From contig NZ_SADD01000002.1 in assembly GCF_004005565.1 (NCBI RefSeq), positions 124,001 to 188,000 on the forward strand: a DNA stretch of 64,000 nt, given 5' to 3'. A program made the translations under genes and the position numbers. Positions within the stretch are counted from its first letter, which is position 1. Every line of letters starts with the position of its first letter. Of this stretch, positions 8,218 through 17,173 are shown piece after piece. The notes under the pieces are model-generated. The model saw only the letters and a list, made by a program, of their open reading frames with translations, was not told the DNA's origin and searched no databases. This DNA is from Lujinxingia sediminis (GTDB lineage: Bacteria; Myxococcota_A; Bradymonadia; Bradymonadales; Bradymonadaceae).

Positions 8218-10356
8218 ATGTCCAACCTGGGTTCGTCCTCCGGGACAGGCCAGCATATCCGCGCGTTACGCGAGGCGCGGAGGCAGAAGCTGCGAGAGAA
8301 GAGCCCGCAGCATCACTGCCCGAGCTGCATGTCGGTGGTTTTCGCCGATGAGCCGCAATGCCTGGAGTGCGCTCTGAGTTCGCCCGAGGCCGGTTGGCCC
8401 TCGCTCGAAGAGGCCAACGACCCGTGGCTTGGGCGGGTGATCGACAAGCGCTACCTGGTTGCAAAACCCCTGGGCCGCGGTTCGTCGGCCGCGGTCTACC
8501 GGGCGGAGTCGCTCTCGATCTCCCGCCATTTTGCCATCAAGATCATCGCCACCGACAAAGGTCAGGCCGACCAGATCATTGAGCGCCTCAACCGCGAAGT
8601 CGAAGCGCTGAGCCGACTTCGTAACCCGCATATCGTCTCGTTTTACGAGATTCTTGATCTGAAGGGCTCCTACGTCGCCGCGATCATGGATCTGATCTCG
8701 GGGATGACGCTCGAAGATCTGGTGATCCGCCAGGGCCCGCTAAACATCCAGCGCGCCTGTGCACTGCTGCGCCAGATTGCCAACGGCCTCTTTGAAGCGC
8801 ATCAGGCCGGCATGATTCACCGCGATCTCAAGCCGGAAAACATGATGGTCGAGCGCCTGCCGGCCGGCGACGACTTCATGCATATCCTGGACTTTGGCAT
8901 CGTGCGCCTGACCGACGACTCCGGCGTGAGCATGACCCACGGGTTTATCGGCACGCCCCTCTATGCCAGCCCCGAGCAGGCCATGGCTAAAACCGTCGAT
9001 CGCCGCAGCGACATCTACAGCCTGGGGGCCATTCTCTTCTTTATGCTCACGGGCAAGCCCCCCTTTATCTCCAACAACGTCTACAGCGTGCTACGCATGC
9101 ACGTGCGGCAGAAGCCGCCACGTTTAAGTGAGGCGCACCCGGAACGCATCTTCCCCGAGGAGTTGGAACGCCTGGTAGCGCGAATGCTGGCCAAAGAGCC
9201 CTCGGAGCGCCCCAATGATCTCTCGGAAGTGATCGCCGCGCTGGACACCTTTGCCAACTCGCAGCTCTCCTCGGAGGTGACTTCCTCATCCCGGGTGGGT
9301 GCCGACCGGAAGACCCCGATCGCCGGGGTGTTCGGGGCGAACAAAACCACAGTCGCCTCAAGCGTCGAAGGCGCGGCGGCTTCCCCCGACGAACCTCACG
9401 GGTTTGCACGCGAGGATCACACCAGCGCAGCCACCCTGCAGGCATTCGCAAAACGACAGCCCGCCCACACGCCCGTCTTCTCCCGCACGGACACCCCGCA
9501 GCACCATGAGGGCCTCAAGGCCATTCCCGCCCAGGTCCGCTATGCCTCGCACGAGAGCAGCTCGGCCACAGCCGTGCCCGCGACGACGCATACCCTGCGG
9601 GTGAGCCCGGCAAACGTGGTGGCGAGCGCTCGCAGGGAAGGTTCCTTCGTGATTCTGGAGGGCGGCCCCCACGAAGCGATGCTCTTTGAAAGGACCGCCA
9701 GCGGTCCACGCCCCCTGGCGGTGGCAACCGCCTCGCGCGTAACCGCGCTGGCGTTGGGCGATGATGCCATCTTCGCCGGGCACCGCGACGGCTCGATCTC
9801 GCGCACCTGCCTCGATAAAGCTCAAACGCGCACCCTCTTCCAGGATGTGCGGCGCGCCTCCATCGCCTCCATCGCGGTGAGCCCGTGCAACAAGAGCGTG
9901 ATCGCCGGCTCGACCTCCGGTCGGGTTTATGTCCACCAACCCGGACGCGCCAGCGCCAGCGAGTGGGCGCGTATCCGCAACGGTGAGGCCGTGCGATGTG
10001 TGACGCTGGGCGCAGGCGGCGATACCGCCGCCATCAGCCGCCGTGACAACGGCGTTGAAGTCATCTCGCTGGGTTCGCCGCGTCAGCCCACGGCCCAGTT
10101 CCGCACCGAAGCGCCGATCACCGCCATGACGCTCTCGCCGGATAACTACCTGCTGGCCGCGGCGCTCGCCAACCACACCCTGGCGCTCTTCCAGATTCCC
10201 ACCGGGCGCAGGCTGATGAGCCTGCCCACACGCCATCTTGATGTCCTCGCCCTGCTCTTTGCTGACGGAAGCACTCCGACGGCCATCTGCGCGGTTGATC
10301 GTCAGGTCCAACGCCTCTGCTTTGAGCAGATCAGCGCCGGCACCGCCGCGCTCTAG
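8218..10356 (+). CDS. Ser/Thr protein kinase with zinc ribbon and C-terminal propeller-like repeats
   Basis: A 712-residue eukaryotic-type kinase. ATG 8218 is chosen because AGGGAG lies six bases upstream; the frame continues to ATG 8155 without such support. An N-terminal zinc knuckle uses Cys 34/37 and Cys 48/51. The kinase domain runs from about 77 to 345, with P-loop GRGSSAAVY, AIK lysine 108, catalytic HRDLKPEN at 201-208, DFG at 225-227 and GTPLYASPEQ. All catalytic residues are present. After a low-complexity linker, residues from about 445 to the end resemble WD40/PQQ-like blades (ASIASIAVSPCNKSVIAG, ITAMTLSPDNYLLAAA), probably a substrate-binding module. No membrane segment is seen, so it is cytoplasmic. 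A PP2C phosphatase lies 1.5 kb downstream. Confidence 0.92.
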   Translation: MSNLGSSSGTGQHIRALREARRQKLREKSPQHHCPSCMSVVFADEPQCLECALSSPEAGWPSLEEANDPWLGRVIDKRYLVAKPLGRGSSAAVYRAESLSISRHFAIKIIATDKGQADQIIERLNREVEALSRLRNPHIVSFYEILDLKGSYVAAIMDLISGMTLEDLVIRQGPLNIQRACALLRQIANGLFEAHQAGMIHRDLKPENMMVERLPAGDDFMHILDFGIVRLTDDSGVSMTHGFIGTPLYASPEQAMAKTVDRRSDIYSLGAILFFMLTGKPPFISNNVYSVLRMHVRQKPPRLSEAHPERIFPEELERLVARMLAKEPSERPNDLSEVIAALDTFANSQLSSEVTSSSRVGADRKTPIAGVFGANKTTVASSVEGAAASPDEPHGFAREDHTSAATLQAFAKRQPAHTPVFSRTDTPQHHEGLKAIPAQVRYASHESSSATAVPATTHTLRVSPANVVASARREGSFVILEGGPHEAMLFERTASGPRPLAVATASRVTALALGDDAIFAGHRDGSISRTCLDKAQTRTLFQDVRRASIASIAVSPCNKSVIAGSTSGRVYVHQPGRASASEWARIRNGEAVRCVTLGAGGDTAAISRRDNGVEVISLGSPRQPTAQFRTEAPITAMTLSPDNYLLAAALANHTLALFQIPTGRRLMSLPTRHLDVLALLFADGSTPTAICAVDRQVQRLCFEQISAGTAAL

Positions 10357-10377
10357 GCCGCAACACCGGCCGTCCCC

Positions 10378-11493
10378 TCAACGCGGCGCTTCCCAACCCA
10401 GCCAACGCACTCGTCGCGAGCGCAACAGCCCGGCCTCCGCCTGATCGAAGAGCTCTTCGAGCCTTGCGAAGAGCTCACTGTTGTCGCGCGGCTCATAGCC
10501 TTGCAGCGCCTCGCGGTAGCGGGGCAGATCATCGACAAAATCCACAAGATCCGTCGGCCCCATCCTCCGGGTGTAGGTGCCGTAGCCCAGATCTTTGAGG
10601 TAGCGCGCGTTGAGCAGCTGCTCAAACTGCCCGCCTACCGGCGTCGCCAGGTAGGGTTTGCGCAGGTGCAGTGCCTCGCCCATCAGCGTAAAGCCCGCCG
10701 AGCCGATGACTCCGGCACAGCTGGCCAGATCCTCGACAAATTGCGTCTCGCTAAAAGGCCGAAAGGTCAGGTTCCCGTGGCGCTGGTCCTCTTTGATATC
10801 GCGGCGAAGTCCATACACATAGACCGGGCGCGTGAGCCCGGCGAGCATCCGTGGAAGATCCGAAAAACTCGGAGAGGTCTGGTAGACGAGCAGGTGCTCC
10901 CCCTCGGAGGGCTGCGCGTTGAGGAGCTCGGGACGCAAGATCGGTGGCACCAACGTGGTGCGCTTCTTGCGCACCCTCGGCTCGACGAAGGTCGTGACCA
11001 CGTAGTGGGCCGCGCGCGGGCATTTGGCTTTGACGATCGATTTGGCCAGCAGAAACGCGTTCATCTCCTCACCGATGATCTGCTCTTCGTGCCAGCAGCG
11101 GTTGATGAGCTGAATGTTGTCGATGCAGATCAGCGGGATGCGATGAACTTTGGCAAAGAGCCAGCTCCAGCTCTCAAAGTCACTGATCACAAGATCCGGT
11201 TCGAACTTCGCGGCCATCTCGAAGTAGCGACGCACATTGGCAGGCCAGCCCTCCATCGCCCCGCGCAGGTTGTCGACGGCGGTGGCCATCCGACGCACCT
11301 CATTATTTTCCATGGCCATCGTCAGCCCCCAGATCTGGTCGACCTCGGGCACGCGCGCTTTGAGATAGTCATGGGCGCGCCCGGAAGCGACGACCTGCAC
11401 CTGATAGCCCTGCTCCAGCAGCCAGGCCAGAACCACCCCGCTGCGCATCGCATGCCCCATGCCCTCGCCGACCACGCCATATAAAATCTTCAT
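10378..11493 (-). CDS. MJ1255/VC2487-type glycosyltransferase
   Basis: A 371-residue GT-B fold enzyme. ATG 11493 is preceded by GGGAG at good spacing; the frame extends to 11550 but the enzyme motif starts at this Met. The N-terminal MKILYGVVGEGMGHAMRS is the hallmark of the family annotated as MJ1255/VC2487, which resembles the GT28/MurG superfamily. The C-terminal donor-binding part has GSAGFTLMGEALHLRKPYLATPVGGQFEQ. It probably transfers a sugar from a nucleotide donor, acceptor unknown. It is convergent with the kinase gene (21 bases apart) and stands alone. Confidence 0.85.
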   Translation of the reverse strand: MKILYGVVGEGMGHAMRSGVVLAWLLEQGYQVQVVASGRAHDYLKARVPEVDQIWGLTMAMENNEVRRMATAVDNLRGAMEGWPANVRRYFEMAAKFEPDLVISDFESWSWLFAKVHRIPLICIDNIQLINRCWHEEQIIGEEMNAFLLAKSIVKAKCPRAAHYVVTTFVEPRVRKKRTTLVPPILRPELLNAQPSEGEHLLVYQTSPSFSDLPRMLAGLTRPVYVYGLRRDIKEDQRHGNLTFRPFSETQFVEDLASCAGVIGSAGFTLMGEALHLRKPYLATPVGGQFEQLLNARYLKDLGYGTYTRRMGPTDLVDFVDDLPRYREALQGYEPRDNSELFARLEELFDQAEAGLLRSRRVRWLGWEAPR

Positions 11494-11889
11494 ACCAACT
11501 CCCGGGCTTCGCCTCTCTTCGACGGATAACGCCCCCCTTGTACCGCTCACAAAGCGCGCGCTTCAAGCGTATCGCGGCCGGTCGCGGTGACACTTTAGAA
11601 ACGCTCTGTGGCCTGGCAGCGCGCTCCTGCATCTTCCTTGCTCGATGGCCCCCCTCGAAGTATTGTAACGCCGATCCATGATGATGCGGCGGCGTCCGGT
11701 GGCGCGCACCTCCTGCCCATTTTGCCGGCGACACAAGGCCGGCCTTTTTCAGCGCCACGATTCCGCTCATCGTCGACCGCTCCAGCCGGGAGCGGCACCT
11801 GCCAGAAGACGACATGAATCACTGTGCCACGCGCCGGAGCTTTATTGGGGACACCCCACCGAGCGCTGCCGTCAAACGGGGTCAAGACC
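11494..11889. other. 396-base divergent spacer with an orphan terminator
   Basis: Divergent promoter region of the glycosyltransferase and PP2C genes. No gene recognised. A hairpin GCCGGC (11724-11729) with GCCGGC (11738-11743) followed by CTTTTT reads rightward with no plus-strand gene before it, so the region may encode a small RNA or an attenuated leader of the phosphatase gene. Confidence 0.5.
11724..11749 (+). terminator. Putative terminator or attenuator upstream of the PP2C gene
   Basis: A 6-bp GC stem (11724-11729 with 11738-11743) is followed by CTTTTT ending at 11749. The coding start of the phosphatase is about 140 bases downstream. The short stem leaves moderate uncertainty. Confidence 0.45.
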
Positions 11890-12666
11890 GTGCCGATCAA
11901 ACTGCGATACGCTGGAAACACCCACGTCGGGATGAAGCGGGGCCATAACGAAGACAACCTTCGTCTTGTGCCTGAGGAAAACCTCTACATCGTCGCCGAC
12001 GGCATGGGAGGGCACGCCAGTGGCGAGGTCGCCTCACAGCTGGCCGTCGACACCATCGCCGAGTTCTTCATGGAGACCAGCAAGGATGAAGATCTGACCT
12101 GGCCTTATAAAATGGAGAAGGGGCGCACCTACGAGGAGAATCGCCTGGGCGCGAGCATCAAGCTCGCCAACCTGCGCATCTTCGAGACGGCCAAAAACGA
12201 CCCGAGCAAGCATCACGGCATGGGTACCACGGTCGTCGCGCTGTGCATCTGCGGAGAAACCATCTACGTGGGCCACGTCGGCGACAGCCGCGTCTATCGG
12301 CTGCGCGGCGAGGAGCTCCATCAGGTCACCGAAGACCACTCGCTGCTCAACGATTACATCAAGATGAAAGATCTCACCGAAGAAGAGATCGAGAACTTCC
12401 CGCACAAAAACGTCATCGTGCGGGCGCTCGGCATGAAAGAGACCGTCCAGGTGGATGTCTGCCACGAGGAGCCCCAGCACAAAGACCTCTACCTTTTGTG
12501 CAGCGACGGGCTCAACGGGATGATCAACGACAAAGCCATCCGTCAGATCATGGTGGATAACCGCGACAACCTGGAGGTCTGCATCGATAAGCTCATCGAG
12601 GCGGCCAACAACAACGGCGGAACCGACAACACCACATGTGTGATGGTGGAGATCTTCAAAGAGTAA
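11890..12666 (+). CDS. PP2C-family Ser/Thr protein phosphatase
   Basis: A 258-residue metal-dependent phosphatase. I use GTG 11890 (VPIKLRYAGNTHVGMKRGHNEDN), where PP2C domains normally begin; GTG 11824 would add 22 unrelated residues. Motifs in order: RGHNEDN with the metal-binding Asp, DGMGGHASGE at 37-46, GTTVVAL, VGHVGDSRVYRLR, TEDHS, LLCSDGLNGMI and GGTDNTT near the end. All aspartates of the binuclear Mn/Mg site are present. There is no transmembrane segment. It may reverse the action of the Ser/Thr kinase encoded nearby, which is inference. rapZ follows after 24 bases. Confidence 0.92.
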   Translation: MPIKLRYAGNTHVGMKRGHNEDNLRLVPEENLYIVADGMGGHASGEVASQLAVDTIAEFFMETSKDEDLTWPYKMEKGRTYEENRLGASIKLANLRIFETAKNDPSKHHGMGTTVVALCICGETIYVGHVGDSRVYRLRGEELHQVTEDHSLLNDYIKMKDLTEEEIENFPHKNVIVRALGMKETVQVDVCHEEPQHKDLYLLCSDGLNGMINDKAIRQIMVDNRDNLEVCIDKLIEAANNNGGTDNTTCVMVEIFKE

Positions 12667-12690
12667 TTCCTTCTTCGCAAAGGATGGGTC

Positions 12691-13602
12691 ATGTCCGAGG
12701 AGCTCGACGAACGCAGTGAGCCGGGCGCCGGGGCGCCGCGCGTGGTGATCGTGTCCGGGCTGAGTGGCTCGGGCAAATCCACCGCGATTCGCGCGCTCGA
12801 AGATCTGGGCTATTTCTGCATCGACAACCTGCCGGTGCCCCTGCTGCCCAAGGTGCTGGAGCTGGCGCAGAGCGGCCCTTCGCGCCAGGCGTGGCGACGG
12901 CTGGCCTTTGTCGTCGATACCCGCGATCACGTGCATCTGGATCAGGCCAACGCCACGCTCAAACAACTCCGCGACGAGGGGATCGACGTGCAGGTGGTCT
13001 TTCTGGAGGCCACCGACGAGGTGCTGGTACGCCGTTTCAGCGAGACGCGCCGGCGCCACCCCGTCAGCGAGGCGCGTAACGTGCCCGAGGGCATCCGCCT
13101 GGAGCGGGAGTTTCTCGACGATATCCGCGCGCGTGCCGACGTGGTCGTCGACACCTCCACGCATACCGTGCACACGCTCAAAGCCCTGATTCAAGAGCGC
13201 TTCAGCGATGATGCGCCCCCGCCCTTCTCGATCTCGGTGCTGAGCTTTGGCTTTAAGTACGGGCTGCCCATTGAATGCGATCTCGTCTTCGATCTGCGCT
13301 TTCTGCCCAACCCCTATTTTGTCGAGGAGCTGCGCCCGAAGACCGGACTCGATGCCGACGTGCAGCATTATGTCCTGGGCTTGAGTGAGACGGCGACCTT
13401 TCTGGGGCTCTTTCAACAGATGGCCGAGTTCACGCTTCCGATGTACGAGCGCGAGGGCAAAAGCTACCTGACCATCGGCATCGGATGCACCGGCGGGCAG
13501 CACCGCTCGGTGGCGATTGCCGAGACGATCGCGCGCCGGCTCTCCAACCGGGGCTGGAATGTTTCAACCCGCCACCGCGATCTAGAACGCAAGTCGCGCT
13601 GA
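12691..13602 (+). CDS. rapZ: RapZ/YvcJ-family nucleotide-binding adaptor
   Basis: A 303-residue P-loop protein. Walker A is GLSGSGKST at 23-31, followed by the family hallmark ALEDLGYFCIDNLPVPLLP. The C-terminal domain has SFGFKYGLPIECDLVFDLRFLPNPYF and the closing IGCTGGQHRSVAIAE, the conserved RapZ phosphosugar-binding region. In Enterobacteria RapZ directs RNase E to the sRNA GlmZ and so controls glucosamine-6-phosphate synthase; in Gram-positives YvcJ has other roles. The function here need not involve GlmZ. It probably shares a transcript with the phosphatase gene just upstream. Confidence 0.93.
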   Translation: MSEELDERSEPGAGAPRVVIVSGLSGSGKSTAIRALEDLGYFCIDNLPVPLLPKVLELAQSGPSRQAWRRLAFVVDTRDHVHLDQANATLKQLRDEGIDVQVVFLEATDEVLVRRFSETRRRHPVSEARNVPEGIRLEREFLDDIRARADVVVDTSTHTVHTLKALIQERFSDDAPPPFSISVLSFGFKYGLPIECDLVFDLRFLPNPYFVEELRPKTGLDADVQHYVLGLSETATFLGLFQQMAEFTLPMYEREGKSYLTIGIGCTGGQHRSVAIAETIARRLSNRGWNVSTRHRDLERKSR

Positions 13603-13624
13603 GCGTCAGCCTGTCGCTCAGCGC
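13596..13624 (+). terminator. Hairpin across the rapZ stop codon
   Basis: A perfect 10-bp stem, GCGCTGAGCG (13596-13605) with CGCTCAGCGC (13615-13624) around a 9-base loop, includes the TGA stop. The downstream sequence TCTTCGTCTTTCC is pyrimidine-rich but not a pure U-run, so it is a plausible but not strong terminator. Confidence 0.45.
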
Positions 13625-13708
13625 TCTTCGTCTTTCCTCGATCTTCGCCCCCGCTGATTCGCCCACCTGCCCGGGGCGATCTTCTGAAATTGCCGCACTG
13701 AGGCACTG

Positions 13709-15160
13709 ATGTCTGCACGTCGTCCGGGTCTCAAACCCATCGTGATCGCGCTGGCCGTGATCGTCTTCGGGGTGATCGCCGCACTCAACATCGAGCCGGT
13801 GCCCGCCCCCGGCGCTCCGCCTGTCGCCCCCGATGAGCTCGCCACCCTCTCGCCAGCAGAGGCCCTGGCCGCCGCCGACGCCTTCTACAAGAGCCGTCCC
13901 CTCTACGAGCGCCCCCACCCCTACACAGACGTGCCCGAGGGCCTCCCCGACCTGCGTGCCGAGACCTGCGGGGCCTGCCACGCCGAGATCTATGCCGAGT
14001 GGCAGCTCTCCACCCACCGCCGCGCCTGGCTCGACGACGCCCAGTTCATGGAGGAGCTCGCCAAATCCCGTGGCGAGCACAACCCGCCCGACGCCGAGCG
14101 CCATGACGTCAGCTGGATGTGCGTCAACTGCCACACCCCCCTGGTCAACCAGCTCGAAAAACTCGTGGTGGGCCTGGAAGAAGGCGACATCTCCAAACCG
14201 ATCTACGTCGATAACCCCACCTTTGATGCCGAACTGCAGCTCGACGCCATCACCTGCGCCACCTGCCATGTGCGCGATGGCGTGGTGCTCGGCCCCCGGG
14301 GTGACGCCACCGCCGCGCCCCACCCGGTGGCAAAAGGCGATCACCTCCTCGACGAAGAGAACTGCGTGCGCTGCCACCAGGCCGAAGCCCTCTTCCCCGA
14401 GCAAACCCTGGGCTGCTTCTTCACCACCGGCGAGGAGTGGTCCCGGAGCGCGTTTGCCGAGAAGGGCCAGCACTGCCAGGACTGCCACATGCCCCAGACC
14501 GAGCGCCCCATCGCCCGGGGCTATAATGTCCCCGTGCGCAAGACCCGCCACCACTGGTTCGGGGGCTCGCTGATTCCCAAAAAGCCCGAGTATGAGTCGG
14601 AGATCGCCCCTCTTCGCGCGATCTTTGGCTCCGGTGCCTCCATCTATCTGGAAGGCCCCGCCGAGAACTGTGCCGGCAACGGCTGCGCCGATGCCCGGGT
14701 GGTGGTGCTCAACGATAAGGCCGGCCACCGCTTTCCCACCGGCGACCCGGAGCGCCACGTCGACGTCAGCGCCCGCGTCCTCTCCCCGGAGGGCCAGGAG
14801 CTGGTCCGCCAGGAGATGCGCATCGGCGCGATCTTTGACTGGTGGCCCGAGATCAAGCTCCGAAGCGACAACCGCATCCTGCCCGGCGAGTCCCTTGAGA
14901 TGGGGCTCTCCTGGGAGGAGCACCAACTCGCCATGCAGGATGAGCCGGTGATCGTGGAGATCGAGGCCGTCAAAGAGCGCATGCACGAGGAGGCCTTTGA
15001 CTTCCACGAGCTGGAGGGGCGCTACGTGCGCGGACGCCACTTCCACCGCTCCCGCTGGGAGGTGGATGCGAATGGGGAGGTGCGCCTGCTTGAGATCGAA
15101 GACGATTTTGGCGCCCGCCAGACTCTGGCCCCTCAAGAGGCGTCGCCCTCGCCAGACTGA
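13709..15160 (+). CDS. Pentahaem c-type cytochrome, membrane-anchored
   Basis: A 483-residue protein with an uncleaved N-terminal membrane anchor (PIVIALAVIVFGVIAAL, about 10-26) and five CxxCH haem sites: CGACH 87-91, CVNCH 138-142, CATCH 183-187, CVRCH 219-223 and CQDCH 256-260. The spacing resembles the cytochrome c554/NrfB-like multihaem fold. The C-terminal 200 residues contain an AGHRFPTGDPERHVDVS segment like those after multihaem domains in uncharacterised cytochromes. It probably carries electrons in the periplasm; donor and acceptor are not shown by context. It starts 106 bases after rapZ. Confidence 0.85.
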   Translation: MSARRPGLKPIVIALAVIVFGVIAALNIEPVPAPGAPPVAPDELATLSPAEALAAADAFYKSRPLYERPHPYTDVPEGLPDLRAETCGACHAEIYAEWQLSTHRRAWLDDAQFMEELAKSRGEHNPPDAERHDVSWMCVNCHTPLVNQLEKLVVGLEEGDISKPIYVDNPTFDAELQLDAITCATCHVRDGVVLGPRGDATAAPHPVAKGDHLLDEENCVRCHQAEALFPEQTLGCFFTTGEEWSRSAFAEKGQHCQDCHMPQTERPIARGYNVPVRKTRHHWFGGSLIPKKPEYESEIAPLRAIFGSGASIYLEGPAENCAGNGCADARVVVLNDKAGHRFPTGDPERHVDVSARVLSPEGQELVRQEMRIGAIFDWWPEIKLRSDNRILPGESLEMGLSWEEHQLAMQDEPVIVEIEAVKERMHEEAFDFHELEGRYVRGRHFHRSRWEVDANGEVRLLEIEDDFGARQTLAPQEASPSPD

Positions 15161-15226
15161 GTGCTTAGCTTTAGAGGGATTGTGCCGATCGCAGTGCTCT
15201 GCGGCCCCCGACCTCCGAGGCTTTCC

Positions 15227-16261
15227 ATGCGCCATGCTACCACTGCCGCCCTGCCCCGCTCCGCGGAGGCCTTCTCCGCCTTTTTTCTGGGCGCCCCCTG
15301 GCCGATGCATCTCGTCGACGCTCAGGGCACCCCGGGGGTCTGCAACCCGGCGCTGGTCGAGCTCCTGGGCCTTGAGGATTCCACCCCTTCCCCCGAGGAG
15401 CTGCTCACCCCGGAGGCCGCCCGCCAGCTCGCCCGGGCCAGCCGCCTCCTGGCTCAGGGGGAGCGCGATTTTGTCGATCGCGCCCTGACCTACCTTCACG
15501 CCTCCGGCACCCCCATTCGCGCCGCGCGTCAGCGCCTGATCCCCCTGGAGCGAGAGGAGGGCGCAGAGCCCACCTACCTGGCCATGCTCAACGAACTTGT
15601 GCCGCCGCAGCCCTTCAGCCGCGCCACCCTGCAGAGCCGCATGGCCCAGGCCATCGCCCACGACTTCAACAACGTGTTTACGGTCGCGGCCAGCTACGTC
15701 GATCTGGTGCGCCACCAGGTCGAGGACGATCCGCATGGTCAGCAGCTGGAGCGCGCGCTCAGAGCCTGCCGACGGGGCATCGCGCTGGTCGACGCCCTGC
15801 AACTTCTGACCTCGCTTGACGGGCTGCCCCCCACCGAGACCGATCTCAACGAGCTCTTAGAGCGCCAGCAGCGCGTGCTCAGTCAGACCCTCTCCCCGGG
15901 CCCCAAACTCCACGTCAGCTGTGAGGAGGATCTGCCCATTCTGCGCGCTCATCCCTCCCGGGTCGGCCAGCTGGTGGCCGATCTGGTGGCCAACGCCCTG
16001 ATGCGCTGGCCGCAGGCCAGCCGTCTGGAGCTCAGCGCGCGACACGCCCGCGCCGAGCACCCCGGTGTGGAGCTGACCATCGGCGGCCCCGACGACCCCA
16101 ACGCCGTCTACGAGGGGCCCTTCTGGCCCATGCTCGTAGGACGCGTGGAGCACAACGAGCATATGACGCGCGTGCCCGATGTGATCGCCGAGTTTTCCGT
16201 GGATGTGATCTGCGATCAGCACGCCATCACTGCCTTTTTGCCCGCCCCCACCCTGCACTAA
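15227..16261 (+). CDS. PAS-like/histidine-kinase-like protein with degenerate ATPase domain
   Basis: A 344-residue protein. ATG 15227 is chosen because GAGG lies seven bases upstream; GTG 15161 immediately follows the cytochrome stop and is the alternative. Residues about 15-115 look like a PAS fold (APWPMHLVDAQGTPGVCNPALVELLG). The dimerisation helix keeps the phospho-acceptor in AQAIAHDFNNVFTV (His 145). The following domain keeps only an N-box-like LVANAL; the DxGxG and GxGLGL boxes are missing, so ATP binding and autophosphorylation are doubtful. It may be a phosphotransfer or scaffold protein. No cognate response regulator is adjacent. Confidence 0.75.
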   Translation: MRHATTAALPRSAEAFSAFFLGAPWPMHLVDAQGTPGVCNPALVELLGLEDSTPSPEELLTPEAARQLARASRLLAQGERDFVDRALTYLHASGTPIRAARQRLIPLEREEGAEPTYLAMLNELVPPQPFSRATLQSRMAQAIAHDFNNVFTVAASYVDLVRHQVEDDPHGQQLERALRACRRGIALVDALQLLTSLDGLPPTETDLNELLERQQRVLSQTLSPGPKLHVSCEEDLPILRAHPSRVGQLVADLVANALMRWPQASRLELSARHARAEHPGVELTIGGPDDPNAVYEGPFWPMLVGRVEHNEHMTRVPDVIAEFSVDVICDQHAITAFLPAPTLH

Positions 16262-16317
16262 GCTCCGGTCCATCCTCCAGGTCGGCCCGCCCCCCTGCCC
16301 GGAGCTCGCCCCTCTCC

Positions 16318-16821
16318 TCACTCAAACTCCGTGCACATCTCCGAGGGGTGATACACTGCAGCGCCCTGCTGGTAGACCAGCTTCGCTCCCAGATGTCCGA
16401 CGTATCCTAACAACGCGATACCAAGACAAAGCCCCAGAGCGATCACCACCCGAAGAGCCAGGCGCAGGCCCCTCGACAGGCCTGTAACCCCCCGGACAAA
16501 CTCCAGAACGGTGGCGACCGTGAAGGTGATGGCACAGATCCAGGCCAGGTTCTCATGGCGCTCCACCACCGTGGGATCACATAAGGTCCGAACAACCTCC
16601 GCGTCGGCCAGATCTCCGGTATAGACGGCCAACCAGGCCCCGGCTGTGCCCACACTCAGGGCCAGCCGGGCGGCCGGACGCAAAAATCCCCGGGGCCCCC
16701 CGGGGTTGGTCATCGCGCCGGCCAGCCAGGCCAGCACCCCGAAGATCAACACGCCAATGGGGAGATGCACGACGAGCGGATGCCACAGCTCCACTCGCCA
16801 CATATCGGGGAGCGCACCCAT
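16318..16821 (-). CDS. DUF2231-like integral membrane protein
   Basis: A 167-residue protein with four or five predicted membrane helices. The motif HPLVVHLPIGVLIFGVLAWL near the N-terminus is characteristic of DUF2231-type membrane proteins, some of which sit beside haem proteins. Conserved His in HP.VVHLP and a later VERHENLAW could bind a cofactor, which is inference. I use ATG 16821, four bases after the preceding lipoprotein gene ends; a longer frame runs into that gene. The C-terminus is soluble and acidic. Confidence 0.7.
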   Translation of the reverse strand: MGALPDMWRVELWHPLVVHLPIGVLIFGVLAWLAGAMTNPGGPRGFLRPAARLALSVGTAGAWLAVYTGDLADAEVVRTLCDPTVVERHENLAWICAITFTVATVLEFVRGVTGLSRGLRLALRVVIALGLCLGIALLGYVGHLGAKLVYQQGAAVYHPSEMCTEFE

Positions 16822-16825
16822 CGCG

Positions 16826-17173
16826 TTACTCGAGGATCGTGACAGAGATCGGGTCGAGGCGCTTTCCGACCTTCTTGATCTCGACTTCGACCTTCTGCCC
16901 CTGCTCCAACACACCGAACTCCGCGGGCTGCCCGCCCTTCGTCAACGTCGTCTCGTCGATGAAGTAGAGCTCGAGCTCCTGGCCATTCGCATCGACGTAA
17001 ATCTCTTTCTCATCGGCGTTGACCTTCTTGATCGTCCCCTCGTACGTACCGCTTTCGACGACGGCGTGCTCCTCGGCGTCGCTGCCGGAGGGCTTTTCGC
17101 AGCCGATCAATGCGCTGCCGGAGAGCGCCATAAGCGTGATCGTGAGCATCATCATTCGGGACAGGGTTTTCAT
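16826..17173 (-). CDS. Small lipoprotein of unknown function
   Basis: A 115-residue protein with a Met/Leu-rich signal peptide and lipobox ALIGC (Cys 25). The mature part is a short beta-rich domain (GTYEGTIKKVNADEKEIYVD, then VEVEIKKVGKRLDPISVTILE), resembling small OB- or DUF5666-like folds that regulate or bind ions. An AAGGAGATCACG ribosome site precedes ATG 17173. It is the first gene of a two-gene operon with the DUF2231-like membrane protein. Its promoter region borders the 43-bp repeat array. Confidence 0.75.
   Translation of the reverse strand: MKTLSRMMMLTITLMALSGSALIGCEKPSGSDAEEHAVVESGTYEGTIKKVNADEKEIYVDANGQELELYFIDETTLTKGGQPAEFGVLEQGQKVEVEIKKVGKRLDPISVTILE

Noticed and set aside
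13430-15802. 790-codon minus-strand frame over rapZ end, the cytochrome gene and part of the kinase-like gene
   Set aside because: The opposite strand encodes proteins with five haem motifs and a clear PAS/HisKA pattern; the minus translation has no family features.
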